Shown: piece by piece, positions 10,651 to 23,239 of the stretch
How the letters are laid out: each line of letters opens with the position of its first letter
How positions within the stretch are numbered: the first letter of the stretch is position 1
DNA from: Fennellomyces sp. T-0311
Lineage: Eukaryota; Mucoromycota; Mucoromycetes; Mucorales; Lichtheimiaceae
Assembly (NCBI GenBank): GCA_025266875.1
Contig: JALLLT010000007.1
Coordinates: 496,001-560,000 of the forward strand
Length of the DNA stretch: 64,000 bases
Reading direction: 5' to 3'
The notes under the pieces: generated by a model
The model's database searches: none
What the model saw: the letters and a program-made list of their open reading frames with translations, nothing else
What the model was told of the DNA's origin: nothing
Translations under genes and position numbers: made by a program

Positions 10651-10815
10651 TGCTGCAGGATGAAATAAAAGTCTCACTGACTACTTAAATAAGCACACGC
10701 TAATCACAGCTTTCCGCTCTCGTCTGATCCGGTGATCAAGGAAATGAAACCCCTATGCAGCAGTAAGGGGAAGGAACTAGTCATGAGAAAGGGAACAATA
10801 TTATCATTATCGTTG

Positions 10816-11249
10816 AAAATATCCCGTTACAATTCAAGTGCGACATACGCTGTGATAGATTCGTGTAAACTGTATCACGATCAAAACAGATTTTGACATC
10901 ACTCGATTGGCTGATAAAAAAAAAGTTACTGGTGATGTGTGTCTGGTTTACTGTTACAAAGATACCGCCTAAGCGTTATTGTAAACATTTCAAGGTGTCA
11001 TCATGCAAAGGGAGAATATACGAGCCAATACTACAGATTGGCGGTCAACAACAATAAGTGAACAAGTACAAATAGCAGAAAAGAGACGATGAGAAATGTG
11101 ATACAGCCAGGTGGGCAATATATGAGTATGGAGGGGGACGTTGGTGTAACTAAATCTATGAGTGGACCGCGACGTCTTACCAGCAGGAATTGGGTTTACA
11201 CATCACTATCCGCCACAACGAAGTGCGCCTCATTTTTGCCCGTCAGTGG
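10816..11249 (-). repeat. Right arm of the large inverted repeat
   Basis: Reverse complement of the 5682-6101 arm, matched by the words listed there, for example TAAGCGTTATTGTAAACATT and CCCGTCAGTGG. An outward-facing ATGAGTGGACCGCGACG (near 11155) matches the ORF start found on the minus strand at the left arm, but its frame is soon lost. Confidence 0.7.
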
Positions 11250-13420
11250 CGTAACATGAATAGCCCACATGTGCAAGCGCTTGTCAATCCAGCTTAAATT
11301 GCAAAACATAGGGCCCAATCATCGAGCAGGCGAACGTATATCGATGGGAGTGATGAATTGCCTCCTTATGTTGCATATGATCTTGTGCACAATCGATGCA
11401 TATGCAAGGCATCATCGAACTTTGTCTGAGATATGAAATGGCCGGATGGTGGCTGGCTAATATGTACATCAACTTTGGTGCGTATACCGAGCTGTCGAAT
11501 TCAGAGAATTAACGGCCTATAAAATAGAACCCTTGGATACGGCCCTTTCTGCAATTGTGTTCTGTGATTCACTTTGGAGTAAATGTCTGATTGTCCGGTT
11601 TGATTTCGCTCGATGGTCCTTTGATCGTTTCGCGAATGTGGCACGAGCAATGTCACTCTAACTTTACGCGTCATTGTATACATCTTTTTTTTTTTGGCTT
11701 GGCGCAAGAAGCTATATATCATTGCAGTATCAAGGTGTTCTTTATTGATGGCAAATACATTTCTTAAAGTGCACAGCTCTTGGCCGGAATTACGCTCGGC
11801 AACAAAGCTAAGCAACCGTTTCCACAGATCACCACGGGGAGGTGGCTATGCGTCGATCTGCGCTGCATCCTCTGAGCACTTGCGGGGGAACGCGTGGCAC
11901 AGAAGGATTTACTGTGGGACCCAATCCACAGCTTGACAGCCCCTTTCGGGTTTCGCGTCATTGATCCCATAGGATGGTGTTGTAAGTCAAATACGGGTGC
12001 CCATTCCCACATAGACTATTAGAGTGAGGCAGCTGCCCCGACCGCACACACTCTAGCTTTCCGGAAAGTCTGTGCTCAACTCGAAAGAAGAGCAGACATC
12101 CAAGGGTGACGCTAGGCAGAGCTCTCATAAGCCGCAGCTTGAAGTAGACCGGTCTTGAATGCTGTCGGAAGACAGGCTTGGACACCAGGAGGAGACACCA
12201 GGAGGAGACACCAGAGACGGGACGCCAGGGACGGGACACCAGAGTCGGGTTACCAGAGAGCGCACCACAAGTGAACACGATACTCTATGCGGAAGGGTCT
12301 GGGAAAGGAATCATAACGGCAAATGGCTGGTCAGACACCATAATGGATCCCAGGAAGTCCTGGTTACGACCCGATGTAAGAGCCAGGACACTACCGGTCG
12401 GCTGTTGCAACACCTTCATGAGTCCCAGGAGGTAAACGTTTGAGCAATAATAAAGTGATATGCAACGAGATCACTGGTTACGACTCGGCATCGTCAACAT
12501 GGCGATAAAATGACCCTCACATGAGGTCCAGACCAGAGAGCCGGAACACTGCGGGGAACCCTTGGAAAACCGAGCAGAACGACTGCAAAGGGAAAAAACG
12601 ATCAGGACCATAATGATAACGAGAGATTCATACTTGCCTGTGCCATGGCACCAAAGAGCGTCCTGGAAAGAAAAGCGCGTTGCTGCGAAACAGCCCAAAT
12701 TTAAAGCAGCTTGCAATACCACTCGACCAATAAAAATGCATGGCCCAGTTTTATGGTAGCCAGTGTGGTAACCACATGACGGTCTGGGGCCCAACCACCT
12801 AAAACGAAAATATACATTGAAACGCAAGTATGTCGATATTGCGGATCAAATGTCAAATAAGTCCTTCCCTCAGCTGTTCGGCAACCGTGTTAAAGGAGAT
12901 GCTGGCGCAAAACTGTGTGTTCGTCGTCACCTTCTTCGGAAGCTGCCAAAAGCAGCAACGTCACCCAGCATTTGGGAATCATTCTAGACGGTTCATCTTT
13001 TTTGTTTTTTTTTTTTCATTTCAACTTTTGATTTTTTTCTTCTATTCCTCCTTTCCCTGCTGTCGGGTAATTTTTCCATTTCTGACACTGTAAACAAAAT
13101 ATATGAGAGTGGAAAACTGAGAGCAGCGAGCGTTCACCAAAACATCATTTAATAAAACACCTACTTGAACCTGTATAATCATTTACGTAGTAATCGATAA
13201 CCTCCTGAATGGTTACGATTGAGGTAACGCAGTAACGAGAGCAGATCAAGACGTCGCTTTCGGTGAAAGAGAGCATTGGAACCCACTAAAGTCATTTACG
13301 ACTCTATACTATCTTCTTTTTCTATTTCAACGTGCTTTTATTCGTGTGTTCCAAGTCCTGCTCAGGTTTGAATGAGGAGTCTACATCGAAAATACCAAAG
13401 GATCTGCATCATCTACAGAA
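11250..13420. other. Repeat-rich DNA without a recognised gene
   Basis: Several open frames of 60-118 codons exist on both strands (for example minus 11815-11501 and minus 12278-11958), but none has a recognisable motif or a phase-consistent continuation. A GC-richer patch at about 11800-12480 contains short direct repeats (GGAGACACCAG at about 12190-12210, then GGGACACCAG-like copies), unlike its AT-rich surroundings. It may be part of a retroelement; no assignment is made. Confidence 0.4.
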
Positions 13421-15245
13421 GCTCGCGCTGTAAAATCCACACTAGCGGACGACGATCCTTTGGACACTCAGTGCTTGCCCTATATCGATGGTGTGCTGTT
13501 GTTCACCACACCGTTCAAAATGTACTGGCTGCTCGAACTTTGTGAACAACACCAGCTACGTAGACTACCGCTGGAACCCATCGAAATGTGTCATTATCTA
13601 GCCACATTCTACGGATACTTATCATCGCTACGATGTTTTGTGGGTGCATACGGTTTTAAGTAGACAGATATTTTTGCTTTTTAAAATGCTATCTACTCTA
13701 TGAGACAGCACTACACTGTAAAACACGTCCAGGGTTCTTACAGCTTAGCGTCTGTAGAATGCAAACCTTGGAAGGAAATGTTTGTTGTCATGTTTAAAAA
13801 ATGGACAGAAAGGACCTGAAGTGAGCAGTTCAAGCAGTATCGGCTTAAGACTGCAACACTCTATGCATGGTCCACTCACAATCAGCTACCTGATTTTTAT
13901 ACCAGCAAATGCGTGTACTTTCAAGTATTCCAGATATGATCCTTTATGTATAATCAAAAGCACGCTCCACGAAATTATTGAATCGCTTACTTGCCTTCAA
14001 TGTCTTTTCTGAAACATTACAGCTATAAATTCGACATAAGAATTGTTTAGAAAATAGAATATGACACGCTTAAACCACTCCACTCTACTAGAATAAAAAC
14101 AGGGATTGAAAATTTCCAGCTGCAGCACTTCCCAAAAATGTCTATTTGAAAGTGTATGAACAATATCCAACATAAGCATTGCCTTGTAATCTTCTTTCTC
14201 ATCATTGCTGTCGCTTCAATGAAGAAGAACTTCCCATCTTTACCGCCACTTCCCACTTCCCACATTGGAACATTGAGCTTCATGCTTAACAAATCATCAG
14301 CCAATTAAGTTTCCCCCTTACACGATTTTCCAGCCAACGCGCTCGGTCACTGATATATTCTGTCAGTATTCACCCTTTCGATCATTATAACCATTTATTG
14401 ATCAATCATAATAAGATCGACATCGCACATTACTCATGAATCAACCGGATTAAGGAAAAGCTATCATGGATACGCATTTATCGTAGATAGAAAGAGCGTG
14501 CCATATGAAATAAAAAAAAAAGGTACCGTTTTGACACATTTACTCCTTTTATTTGCTCATATCTTTATATTATATATGATGCATGGATTCAAACCGCTGA
14601 CCAGTTTACCTATCTTGGAGGACCGATCGACAACAAAGGTAAACTAAATCGCAAGGCTCCTGTTTCTCGAAAACGCCACGTCTGTGATCATCAGCATACG
14701 AGTGCTTGCTTCCAATGGTTTTAACACTTCTGGTCTTTATCATCGACTTATCTGCCGTATATATGATCCTTAGCTCCAAGCTACAATGCGGCCTGACAAC
14801 GCATCCGCTCCCCATGCATAACACTCACCAGCAAGGATCTTAGTAAAGCACTCATGCGTCAGTGCCTCCGGGATTATTTTACGACCACTATCTCTGAACC
14901 TACTGGTGCATCACTGTCGGCTATCTGCGTAACTAATCGTCTTTGGACCTAATCATGTAGCTACCGATGACCTGGAACGAACGTACATACCCAATGTATT
15001 TGTTGGAGGGTTGGCTGGCAAACCAAAACTATGTCGCACTTGTCATCAAAAATTTCACATACCATCACCTGCCTCTGGATGCACAGATTTCACCTGGACA
15101 ATGCCCTAGCCTACTTTCAGCCTTTCTCAATAACCTGCTAAAAATAAAACCGAAGCCACCAGTAAAAGAAACTCATTTTTTTCTTAGTAAAAAAAAGATA
15201 CAAACGGAGTACTACTTATCCCGAATATTTATGGCTCGTAATTGA
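13400..15245 (+). mobile_element. Non-LTR (LINE) reverse transcriptase remnant
   Basis: Pieces of an RT domain appear in order on the plus strand with frame breaks between them. CLPYIDGVLLFTTPFKMYWLLELCEQH at about 13464-13550 corresponds to the YADD region of the palm. YRWNPSKCVII follows at about 13565-13600. FTYLGGPIDNKGKLNR (about 14610) is the F-x-YLG-x-P motif after the palm. NTSGLYHRLICRIYDP (about 14720-14770) and KDLSKALMRQCLRDYF (about 14840) resemble the downstream helical part of fungal LINEs. A final open frame (14967-15245) may be its C-terminus. The intervals between motifs are longer than in an intact element, so other insertions are likely. No intact frame remains. Confidence 0.6.
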
Positions 15246-16430
15246 CTCCCGTGACCTATCTCTTGAAGGTAATACCACCCTTTCTCCTTCCTCAATTTCA
15301 CGCTTCGCCGTCGGCAGCCTCACAGTAAGTATTGAATATTTCTGGAACGTTTATCATCGTATCCAGCTCCATTAGGGACGGTAGAACATTCTGCATGGGC
15401 AAGGGTATAGTTACTGTTCCGATTTCAATCATTGCAAGAAACTGATTTGCGACGGTCTTGATCAAGTAAAAAGTTCACGTACGGCCTATAAAACACAAAT
15501 TAATAATTGACATCATGGTATATCCGTATTGCGCCATAAAGTACCGACTATTTTTTTTTGGCCGTACTGACTACTTGGATTGCTAAACATGCATGAACCT
15601 TTCCCGTTTGAATCATTTCTTTGCAGTAGTTGCCCAGCCGCACAAGATCCTCGTTCACCACATACTTGTTATTGCCTTCCTTTATACACTTGATCTCGGC
15701 ATATCCAATATCCCCTGCAAACTTGATACCTTGGAGCTACGAAATCATCACATCCAGCCTGCCAGAACCACTTTCCGCCGCCTCCACCGTACTAGCCCTA
15801 AACAACACCATTACCTTGCTTAGCGTGAATTTTAACTCTCATTTTACCCTTCTTATCACCTCAAAAAAACACCATTTTGGGGACCGTCAAAAAGGAGACC
15901 TAGCGCCGCGTTCACGTATCTAGTGCAACGCTCGTTTTCCGAAATCTCACTCATTATTTCTCGATAGGGTAAGACCGTCACCCTAGTGTATTAATATGGC
16001 CAGTGAGTAACGCAGTGTGTAAAGATAAAATCCATATCTCCGTACAGTCTTACTATCGATTTGAGAGATCGGGTCTTCTTGCTCCAGCGCTTTGCTTAAC
16101 AATTTACATCAGCGGCGAGCCGCGAATTTTTGGTAGCAATTGACTTCTGGAATAGACAGAAGGGGTCAGAAATGGCACAAGTACACTGCGTTTCAATCTC
16201 ACATTGACTACATCTTTCATATATTTCAAATGATCAAAGTTCAAGACGTATCCATGTGCATTAATATGCGAATCACGCTCCAGCTGGCTTTCAAGAAGCT
16301 GTACGTTGCTGGAGCCAAAGATGCCGGGGTAGGTTCTGCCGGGCTTTACTAAGAGTATGGACGATAGCGCCCTTGTATTGACAGAAAAATTGTAAATAAA
16401 AGGCGGCCTCTAATTAATGGTACTTACAGC
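15246..16430. other. No gene recognised
   Basis: Mixed AT-rich DNA. Overlapping open frames at 15593-15923 on the plus strand have no recognisable motif and may be further LINE debris. A second short plus frame at 16140-16352 is equally uninformative. Confidence 0.35.
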
Positions 16431-16639
16431 AGATGGTGGGCGTGTGACTCCATGTACAACTCCGCGTTTGCACGGATGCTGCACTGAATCGGTAAAAGGC
16501 GTGCGAGACATCGAATCCGTTGCTAAGTCAGAAGCGATTGTTTAGGGGTAGTGGAGAAAAGTCCAGACTACCAACATCAGCAGCGGACGCGGGAGTAGAA
16601 CTGCTTGCTTCAGAAGGTGCCGGTACCTACGATGCCAAG

Positions 16640-17105
16640 TTATTATTCCAAATTTGAGATTCGTCAGAGTGAAGTGCAACAAGAACATCTGTGTTCAGTC
16701 CGTACTTGAAGTCAAACATAAGGTCCTTCAGACGTTTCATAAGCTTTCTCGCCAGTTTTTTTATCCTCAAGGTTTTGTGGAGGCATTTTAGATTCCTCCA
16801 TCATTTCTTTGCACTTCTTCGCCAGTGCGGCTTTCTGCTCCTCTCCTGCACTTCTGAAGAGGCGAGATAGCTCGGCGTCAACACCACAAGCCAATTTAAA
16901 ATCTCTTGGAAGACCCACAGCTATTGATATTTAATCAAGGCCGTATTCGTAAACGCAGCATCAATCGCGATAACGTACCTTCTTTCTCTTCCTCAGTTCC
17001 ATGACTAGCAATGTGGGCAAACGCATTCCACTCGCAAAGATCCCTGTCTGGGATCCTCCAAGGAATGGCAGTAGGCTGCCGAGGGATATTGCTGGGTGTT
17101 GACAT
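16640..17105 (-). pseudogene. Small two-exon gene, probably frameshifted (unknown family)
   Basis: Exon 1 (17105-16979) starts with ATG and encodes MSTPSNIPRQPTAIPWRIPD and WNAFAHIASHGTEEEKE. A 58-bp intron (GTACGT...AATAG) follows. Exon 2 from 16920 encodes GLPRDFKLACGVDAELSRLF and KMPPQNLEDKK. At a run of seven A on the coding strand (near 16757) the open frame turns to a stop at 16712. The frame one base over continues well (LARKLMKRLKDLMFDFKYGLN...DESQIWNNNLAS) to about 16640. A one-base change in the homopolymer, or a sequencing error there, would explain both. I do not recognise the family; the Lys/Arg-rich helical middle gives no functional clue. Confidence 0.4.
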
Positions 17106-17399
17106 TGTCAATATGGTAGAATGTGGGATGTATAAAGTAAGAGAAAAAGCACAGTCTGGCAAAGGGGTTTTCAGCAAAATTAAGAGTAAGCAAGTAAGCA
17201 TGCTTACTTCATATCTAATACCCTTTTGCGAGCTGCTTACGAGGGTTTCAAAACCTATTAGCAGAGAGGCTATAGTGTGATAAATACAAAATTATTGTCG
17301 CCATTATGGACAACCGACGCTGCTTGGCCCGTAATGTTGTATGTTACGGTGGGGGGTTCCTGATCGTTCACTGCTGTACAGTGAGTCCATGTAGTATTT

Positions 17400-18143
17400 C
17401 TACCAGATCACTGTACCTTCATGTGCCTGCTCATCGGGCACTCCGAGTTCAAGAAGCGCGTTGACGCGGCCCATGGCAGCTCGTGATTTGCCCTTTCGGT
17501 TTTTTTTTTTGCTTCTTGAGCTCATTTAGGAATTGATTCTGCACCGTAGCATAACGAGTTGGGTGCCCATTTGAATCTTGAATTCTTTGAAGCTCCATTC
17601 TATGATTGGTACGACCCCAAAGTAGCTGCTTGCTATCTTTCTTTTGGGAGACATGCTAACAGGCGGGAATGAAGAAAGGTACAGTATTGCCAAAAAGTAA
17701 TGTCGCTACTCATAAAAGCCATGTCGCTGTGGGTTGAAAATTCAATCCAAGTGAAATTGGTCTTGCGACCAAAACATCTCGTATGCTCGATTCAATAAAG
17801 GGATTGCTTTTTTTTCACGTGCTCTACGCGCTTACGATTTGATCGACGCGCTGTTTTTGCCACTTGCTGCTTACATTGGTGCGATTTTCCCCAACAAAGA
17901 ACAATCCGTGTTCGTTCCAGACCTACTCAATCAAGTCCAATTTTCCTTTTTTGTATGTCGACTGTTTTTTCTGCTTGCAGATCCAAGAAATACGCTTGAT
18001 ACAATCTTGAATTTCGGTTTGTGATGCCTTTCGCGTGAGATCTCATGTAATCTTTGAAGCCTGCCCTTAATGAGCACACTGGAAAATTTGGTTGATGTGC
18101 CTTTCTTGGACATTGTTCCTTGTTTGATCGCGCCCAGTAACAA
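17400..18143 (-). pseudogene. Decayed coding sequence, unknown family
   Basis: Minus-strand protein-like stretches follow each other in shifted frames: RERHHKPKFKIVSSVFLGS and RTRIVLCWGKSHQCKQQ (18080-17850), PISLGLNFQPT (about 17740), then KKDSKQLLWGRTNHRMELQR, TRYATVQNQFLNELKKQKK and GRVNALLELGVPDEQ (17650-17410). An A-run in the coding strand (near 17500) marks one frame change. The long low-stop stretches suggest a former gene, possibly of a transposon, but no motif identifies it. Confidence 0.3.
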
Positions 18144-21100
18144 AAAGGTCAGCTACTCTTGCCAAACCATATGACATGTATCTTTATTCGCTCTGACTGA
18201 CATAGACCGAGGCGAGTGGGGTGATGGTTCCACTAAGACATGCATGATTGTTCGTTGGTACGCCGAGTTTATATCCAGCATGAATATTCGGAACAACAAA
18301 CACTGCCGTATCCTGTACCAAGAATAACGTTATAACAGGTTATGCGTAGTGCGGAGCCCGGGTCACTCCCATCCCTCCCATCCTCCCTCCCTCCCTCCCC
18401 CCAGGCGAAAAAAATGAGTTCTGGACCAGACGACAGAACAATCAATCAAAATCCCAGCTTCACTTTGCCTCGGCGCCGTTGCCACACTAAACAATGTAGT
18501 AGGGCTGACTGATACTTTTAATCGCGTTTAAACACTTCCGCGGAGGAAGCTGTATGCTTGAAGAGCTCCTCTTATTAATTTGAGCTTTTTACAGAATGAT
18601 TTGCTGGCACCGTGTTATGTTTGGATAACATTGATCGGCATACAACTAGCGAACTGGTACAAGCTGCGCGTGAGTTATGACTTGGATATCCCTTTTTTTC
18701 AATATCCTGTACGATTTATTGCAAGTCAGACAATCGCAGCGCTTGGAAAGAGAGGAACGTGATCCACCTGACGATGACGAAAGTCGATGATTGAGCAGCA
18801 TGAGGGTGGTTGTCATTACCAAAGCAGCTTCACGTGCAAATGAGTATAGTATCGGACCGGACGATCAACAAGTACTACTTTCTACGAGTTTTACAAGCAT
18901 ATCACCGTGCTGCTCCCATCAGTCCCCGAAATAATGTAAAGCGCAAACATGCTACGTTTTATGTAGTGTACCACCTCTACTAATATCGTCGATGAGACTG
19001 CGCAGTACTCTGATTCTTGCAAAGGAGTTTAGAACACATCGATTTAAGAGATTTGAATCTAGAGGCTGCCTTCGCCAACCAAGTAAATATATCCCTCTGC
19101 ATCAAGGTACTGGTTCCTTGTCTTCACCAGAAAGGGCTAGTCTATCCCACATATTTGCTTTAACGCAGGATTAATTGCGGTCTTTTGCCATAACAGTCTA
19201 CAATGATTGCTCATCTTTCGACTATTGGAAGCTACCATAGGGAGGCGTGCGAAGGCATCGCTGATATAGCAAACTATGATACATTGATATAAGTATTCGA
19301 TGTATTACGCTAGGCTACTGGGAACACGTGCATTATTGTACATTTGCACAGCTAAAACATATACAACTCGGTAAAAGCGACATACCGTTGAGTCATTTCT
19401 TCCTGAATTTTTCATTGCTTTATACTGTAATACGTGGCCAGTTGTATGATAATATAATGTAGAAAAAGCAGATGGATAAACCGACGCTGTCAGCGTTTTC
19501 TAAACGTGCACTCCATTAGATGAAAAACATGCGGCGCAACTTTCCCGGTTATTGTTTGAGAGGCTGTGGTCTTTGGTGGAATCCTTGAATCTGATGGTTG
19601 GTTTTTTTTTTAAAGTCAAGTCATTTGATCGATAAGCCGTATGTACATTTGTAAAGGCAGATCATCTTCTGGACCGCATAGTGCAGCAAATTCTTCATCA
19701 TGTGAATTGCTATTTTCTGACGGACAACACTTCGAAGCAGCTTCCATTGACGCATCATCAACTCTGCTAGACGTTTTCCTAAAGCATCCTCGCTCATCAT
19801 TGCCGTTGATTTGTGATAAACTGTGCGTGCATCGTTGAATATATAATGGTTTTTCACCGTAGCCTGCGCCAAAAATAGTGAACTCTCTGTTAAGGAGACG
19901 GGAATAGCTTGTTTTCTTTGCCAGCGGAGCAAGCCGTGGTCGACACTCCAGTAAATGCATAAGGACCATGACGACTCACTGTGTCGCGCAATAATTTAAA
20001 TTGGTCGATATTGATGTATTGACCGCACATGCTTTGGTGACTCTATAGTAATTCATAAGCTCCACTTGAGCTAAAGCTAGCTCATTTGTGGTCTGCCATT
20101 CGAAAGCCATAAATTTTAGTCCTACGCCTTGCAGCCGTTAAATTAATCATTTTCGTTGGACATACAGGGAATAAAGTGCTAGTATGAGAATCGGCATGGC
20201 CGGCGCTTTATACGCGTACTGCTTAGCATTGAATTACCTGAAAAACGTAGCTGCGCTAACCACGGGAACACAGCCTGCCTTTTATACAGAATTTCTATAA
20301 AATTATGTAGAATCTGTAAATCCAAAGTGGTATGATTGCTCAAGAAACGAAAAGCTTAAAGGATATATCATAATGTGAGAGAAAAACGCCGAGCCTGGCA
20401 TAATTGATAAAAATTCTTATCTTGTGGTATCGCTTAACGAGAAAAGGCTTTCGAATGACGAGACCAAAAAATAAGATAATGTTTTATTGAGGAAAACTGC
20501 TCTCTATTTATAATGATGATGAGTCGGGACGGATAAGATGAATACTTCTGTCTAATAGTCCAGAGACCCATATTATCACCGAGTCTCTAATGACCTTGCC
20601 GTTTAATGTTAATGAGGCTGAAGGTCATACAGAGCCTTAGCTAACGGAGTTGCCCTGCATGATCGGTAAAGCCGGATCAAGGTTGCACACGCAAGCAAAT
20701 AAGGCAATCGATAACTGTACGGTTGTTGACGCCGCAATAACAACGGATATAAAGAAGGACTAAGGAAAAGCATGTAATCATGGGTGATGGTGTATATCGG
20801 AAATACGACATATCTGCACAGGGAGAAATATCAACACATATCACGTACATATGTGATCAACGAGAAAGTGAAAATGTAAAGTTGCTAATTTATTATGATG
20901 CGTGATGGATACGCCTATGAAGCACGACGCGCTTTGGCGTCACAAGTGATAGTACAAGAATTAGCACATAAAGGGACGATACCAAGAAAAATTAGACTGC
21001 AATTTGCCAGGTATATTTATAGCTTGCTGCTGTTTTGGCTCCTATTGAACCAAAACACCCGTAACTAAATACAGCAAAACTATGCGTATAATTTACATAT

Positions 21101-23239
21101 CACAGACGCTATTGGTTTTTTTTTGGCCTAAATTCATCAGCCTCTGCGCCTTACTTTTCTATCAAAGTATCTAATACCTGTCCACTGGAGTAGTATGTAG
21201 TTATTTGTCGTAATATATACCCTACTGCTTCCTTTAATCATAACGATTCGGAAGCAGTGTAATCAAAGCAAGCCCATTTAAGCTTGTAAAATCCTCCTTA
21301 TCCAACTTCAAAATCGACGCTCTTTTTAACCCATTCCATCTACCAACCATAAATCAAACACAATATCACTTTACCTTCCTTCTAGTGAGTGTGCAAATGA
21401 ATTTTAGCTTTGCTCATGTTCAACTATTTGACTGGAAATGCTATTCGTACATCCTGATGATGTTTATCACTTACTTTGTACGAGATTTATACGAAGGTCA
21501 ACTTTTATATATTTCTATCTAAAGGAAAAATATGGTATTACTTAACACAATACTAAACTATTCAACACGGCCATCACGAAACATGCTCATCTGCAACGCA
21601 TGCAATAAAAAAATCAGATCCATCGTTTTTTACACCGTAAAGTCAAATCATTTTCACAGTCGATTATGAAGTATTGTGGAAGAATGTAATTGTTACTGAT
21701 ACAGTGATATCTGATAATCTGATAATGAAGCATTTGACACGCATTTTTATAAGGACTATGCTGATAAGCTTGCAAGAAACAGGTCCAGGAGATCCTGGGG
21801 AGTAAGTTCAATGCAGAAGGAACATTGCACCCCAGATTCATCGATGATTGTAGGTGGTAATCAAGGCTCACGGTTTATGATGTAACTGTTAAAGATGTAT
21901 TTGTAGTACGCTGCAATGATTAGAATGCATTGGACGCAGATTTATAGTGCTGTGGGTACTAATACGATTTCAAGGGTGCCCGATTTCCTTCGCATGTGCA
22001 ATCACGGGTTGACAAGTATGACTATCTCGTATAATATCACAGGTAATATACTGATGGACTGCTTTCTACGTAAATTTTATTACCAAGGCAAGAGTTGCTG
22101 ATAATGCATATGGCTCATTGCTGCAGATCGAATCGAAATAGCTTGCAAACAGCGGTGCTGCCAGAGACAAGAGGAAGAAAAACGTCTTTAACGCGATCGC
22201 TAAAGCATACTTTTCCGGTCCTATTATGGTATATGTGTATGTATTATCAAGGAGGCTGTAACAATACGTTAGTCAGAGCATTTAAAATTGCTGGATAGAT
22301 GGCTTCCGTCCATGAGAACAATCAGTACTCAAGACTGAGATTACATTAGGAGACATACCCTTGTCAAAGACCCGTAAAATCACTGAATGCGCCAGAGTAT
22401 TTTATCAGTTACTACATAGGTTGACTTCCTCCATACTTTCTCACCGCTTTTTTGGAAACCTGTGCAGCCAGCAATGGGATATACTGATGCATTGTCAAAG
22501 TGCTCCGCCAATAGACTTTAGGCTAAAGGTATAAAGTAAGGTGTGCATTAACTTTTATTTACTATCTAACCGTGCATAATTAAAATTAGTCTCGCAGAAT
22601 CCTCGGTCAGACGACTATCCGTCTTTCTTTCACTGCACGCAAATTCAAATCTTCTATTTTTCTCAATCGTCCTGTCACAAACAAATATGCCGAGAAATAA
22701 GTACTTGCGTATTCGACAGCATTTAGATTATTAACCAAATGGCCATATGCTCCCCTGGGCGTCAGCTAATACATACCGCTGCATCTCAATATATTCAGCT
22801 GCAGGTAGTAAAAAAGTAAATCGAGGCTGAACCCCTCGAAAGCGCCGCAGTACATGCATCTCTAGAAGATCAACAATCCTTGCACATCGGACCCAAGAGT
22901 AGAGATACCGTCATTGATACTAACCGAATATCCGCTTGACAAAAGAGATGAAGCACACTGTTGCATATGACAGGCATATATGGGAGCAACGTGAGCATTT
23001 ATTCGCATAGTTCAAAACGTAGACCCAACCTGAATTAGACACTGCTTCCATCGGAATTCGGACAGCGTTCATTCTCGCATAAACAGGTTTCCACACAGAT
23101 AAATATTGGCATAGTGTAGACGCGTTGCTTTTTGTACAACACGCGGTGGTTGAGAATCCATTTAAATTTCGTGACCGTGCCTGGGAGGTTAAAAGTGTAA
23201 CTTTTTCACTTTTCCCACCTTGCTTTTCACTTTCTAAAA
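18144..23239. other. Long AT-rich stretch with no intact gene
   Basis: About 5 kb in which no frame has convincing motifs or splice-consistent continuation. A pyrimidine tract (CCTCCC repeats) lies at about 18368-18402. Two overlapping minus frames at 19969-19616 (for example DARTVYHKSTAMMSEDALG and KRLAELMMRQWKLL) look like a shifted coding relic. A short piece near 19000-19140 reads vaguely like a retroelement but cannot be assigned. The remainder appears to be unique or highly decayed sequence. Confidence 0.4.

Noticed and set aside
11800..12480. Possible rRNA or snRNA fragment in a GC-richer patch
   Set aside because: No recognisable rRNA or spliceosomal RNA core sequence was found; only short direct repeats.
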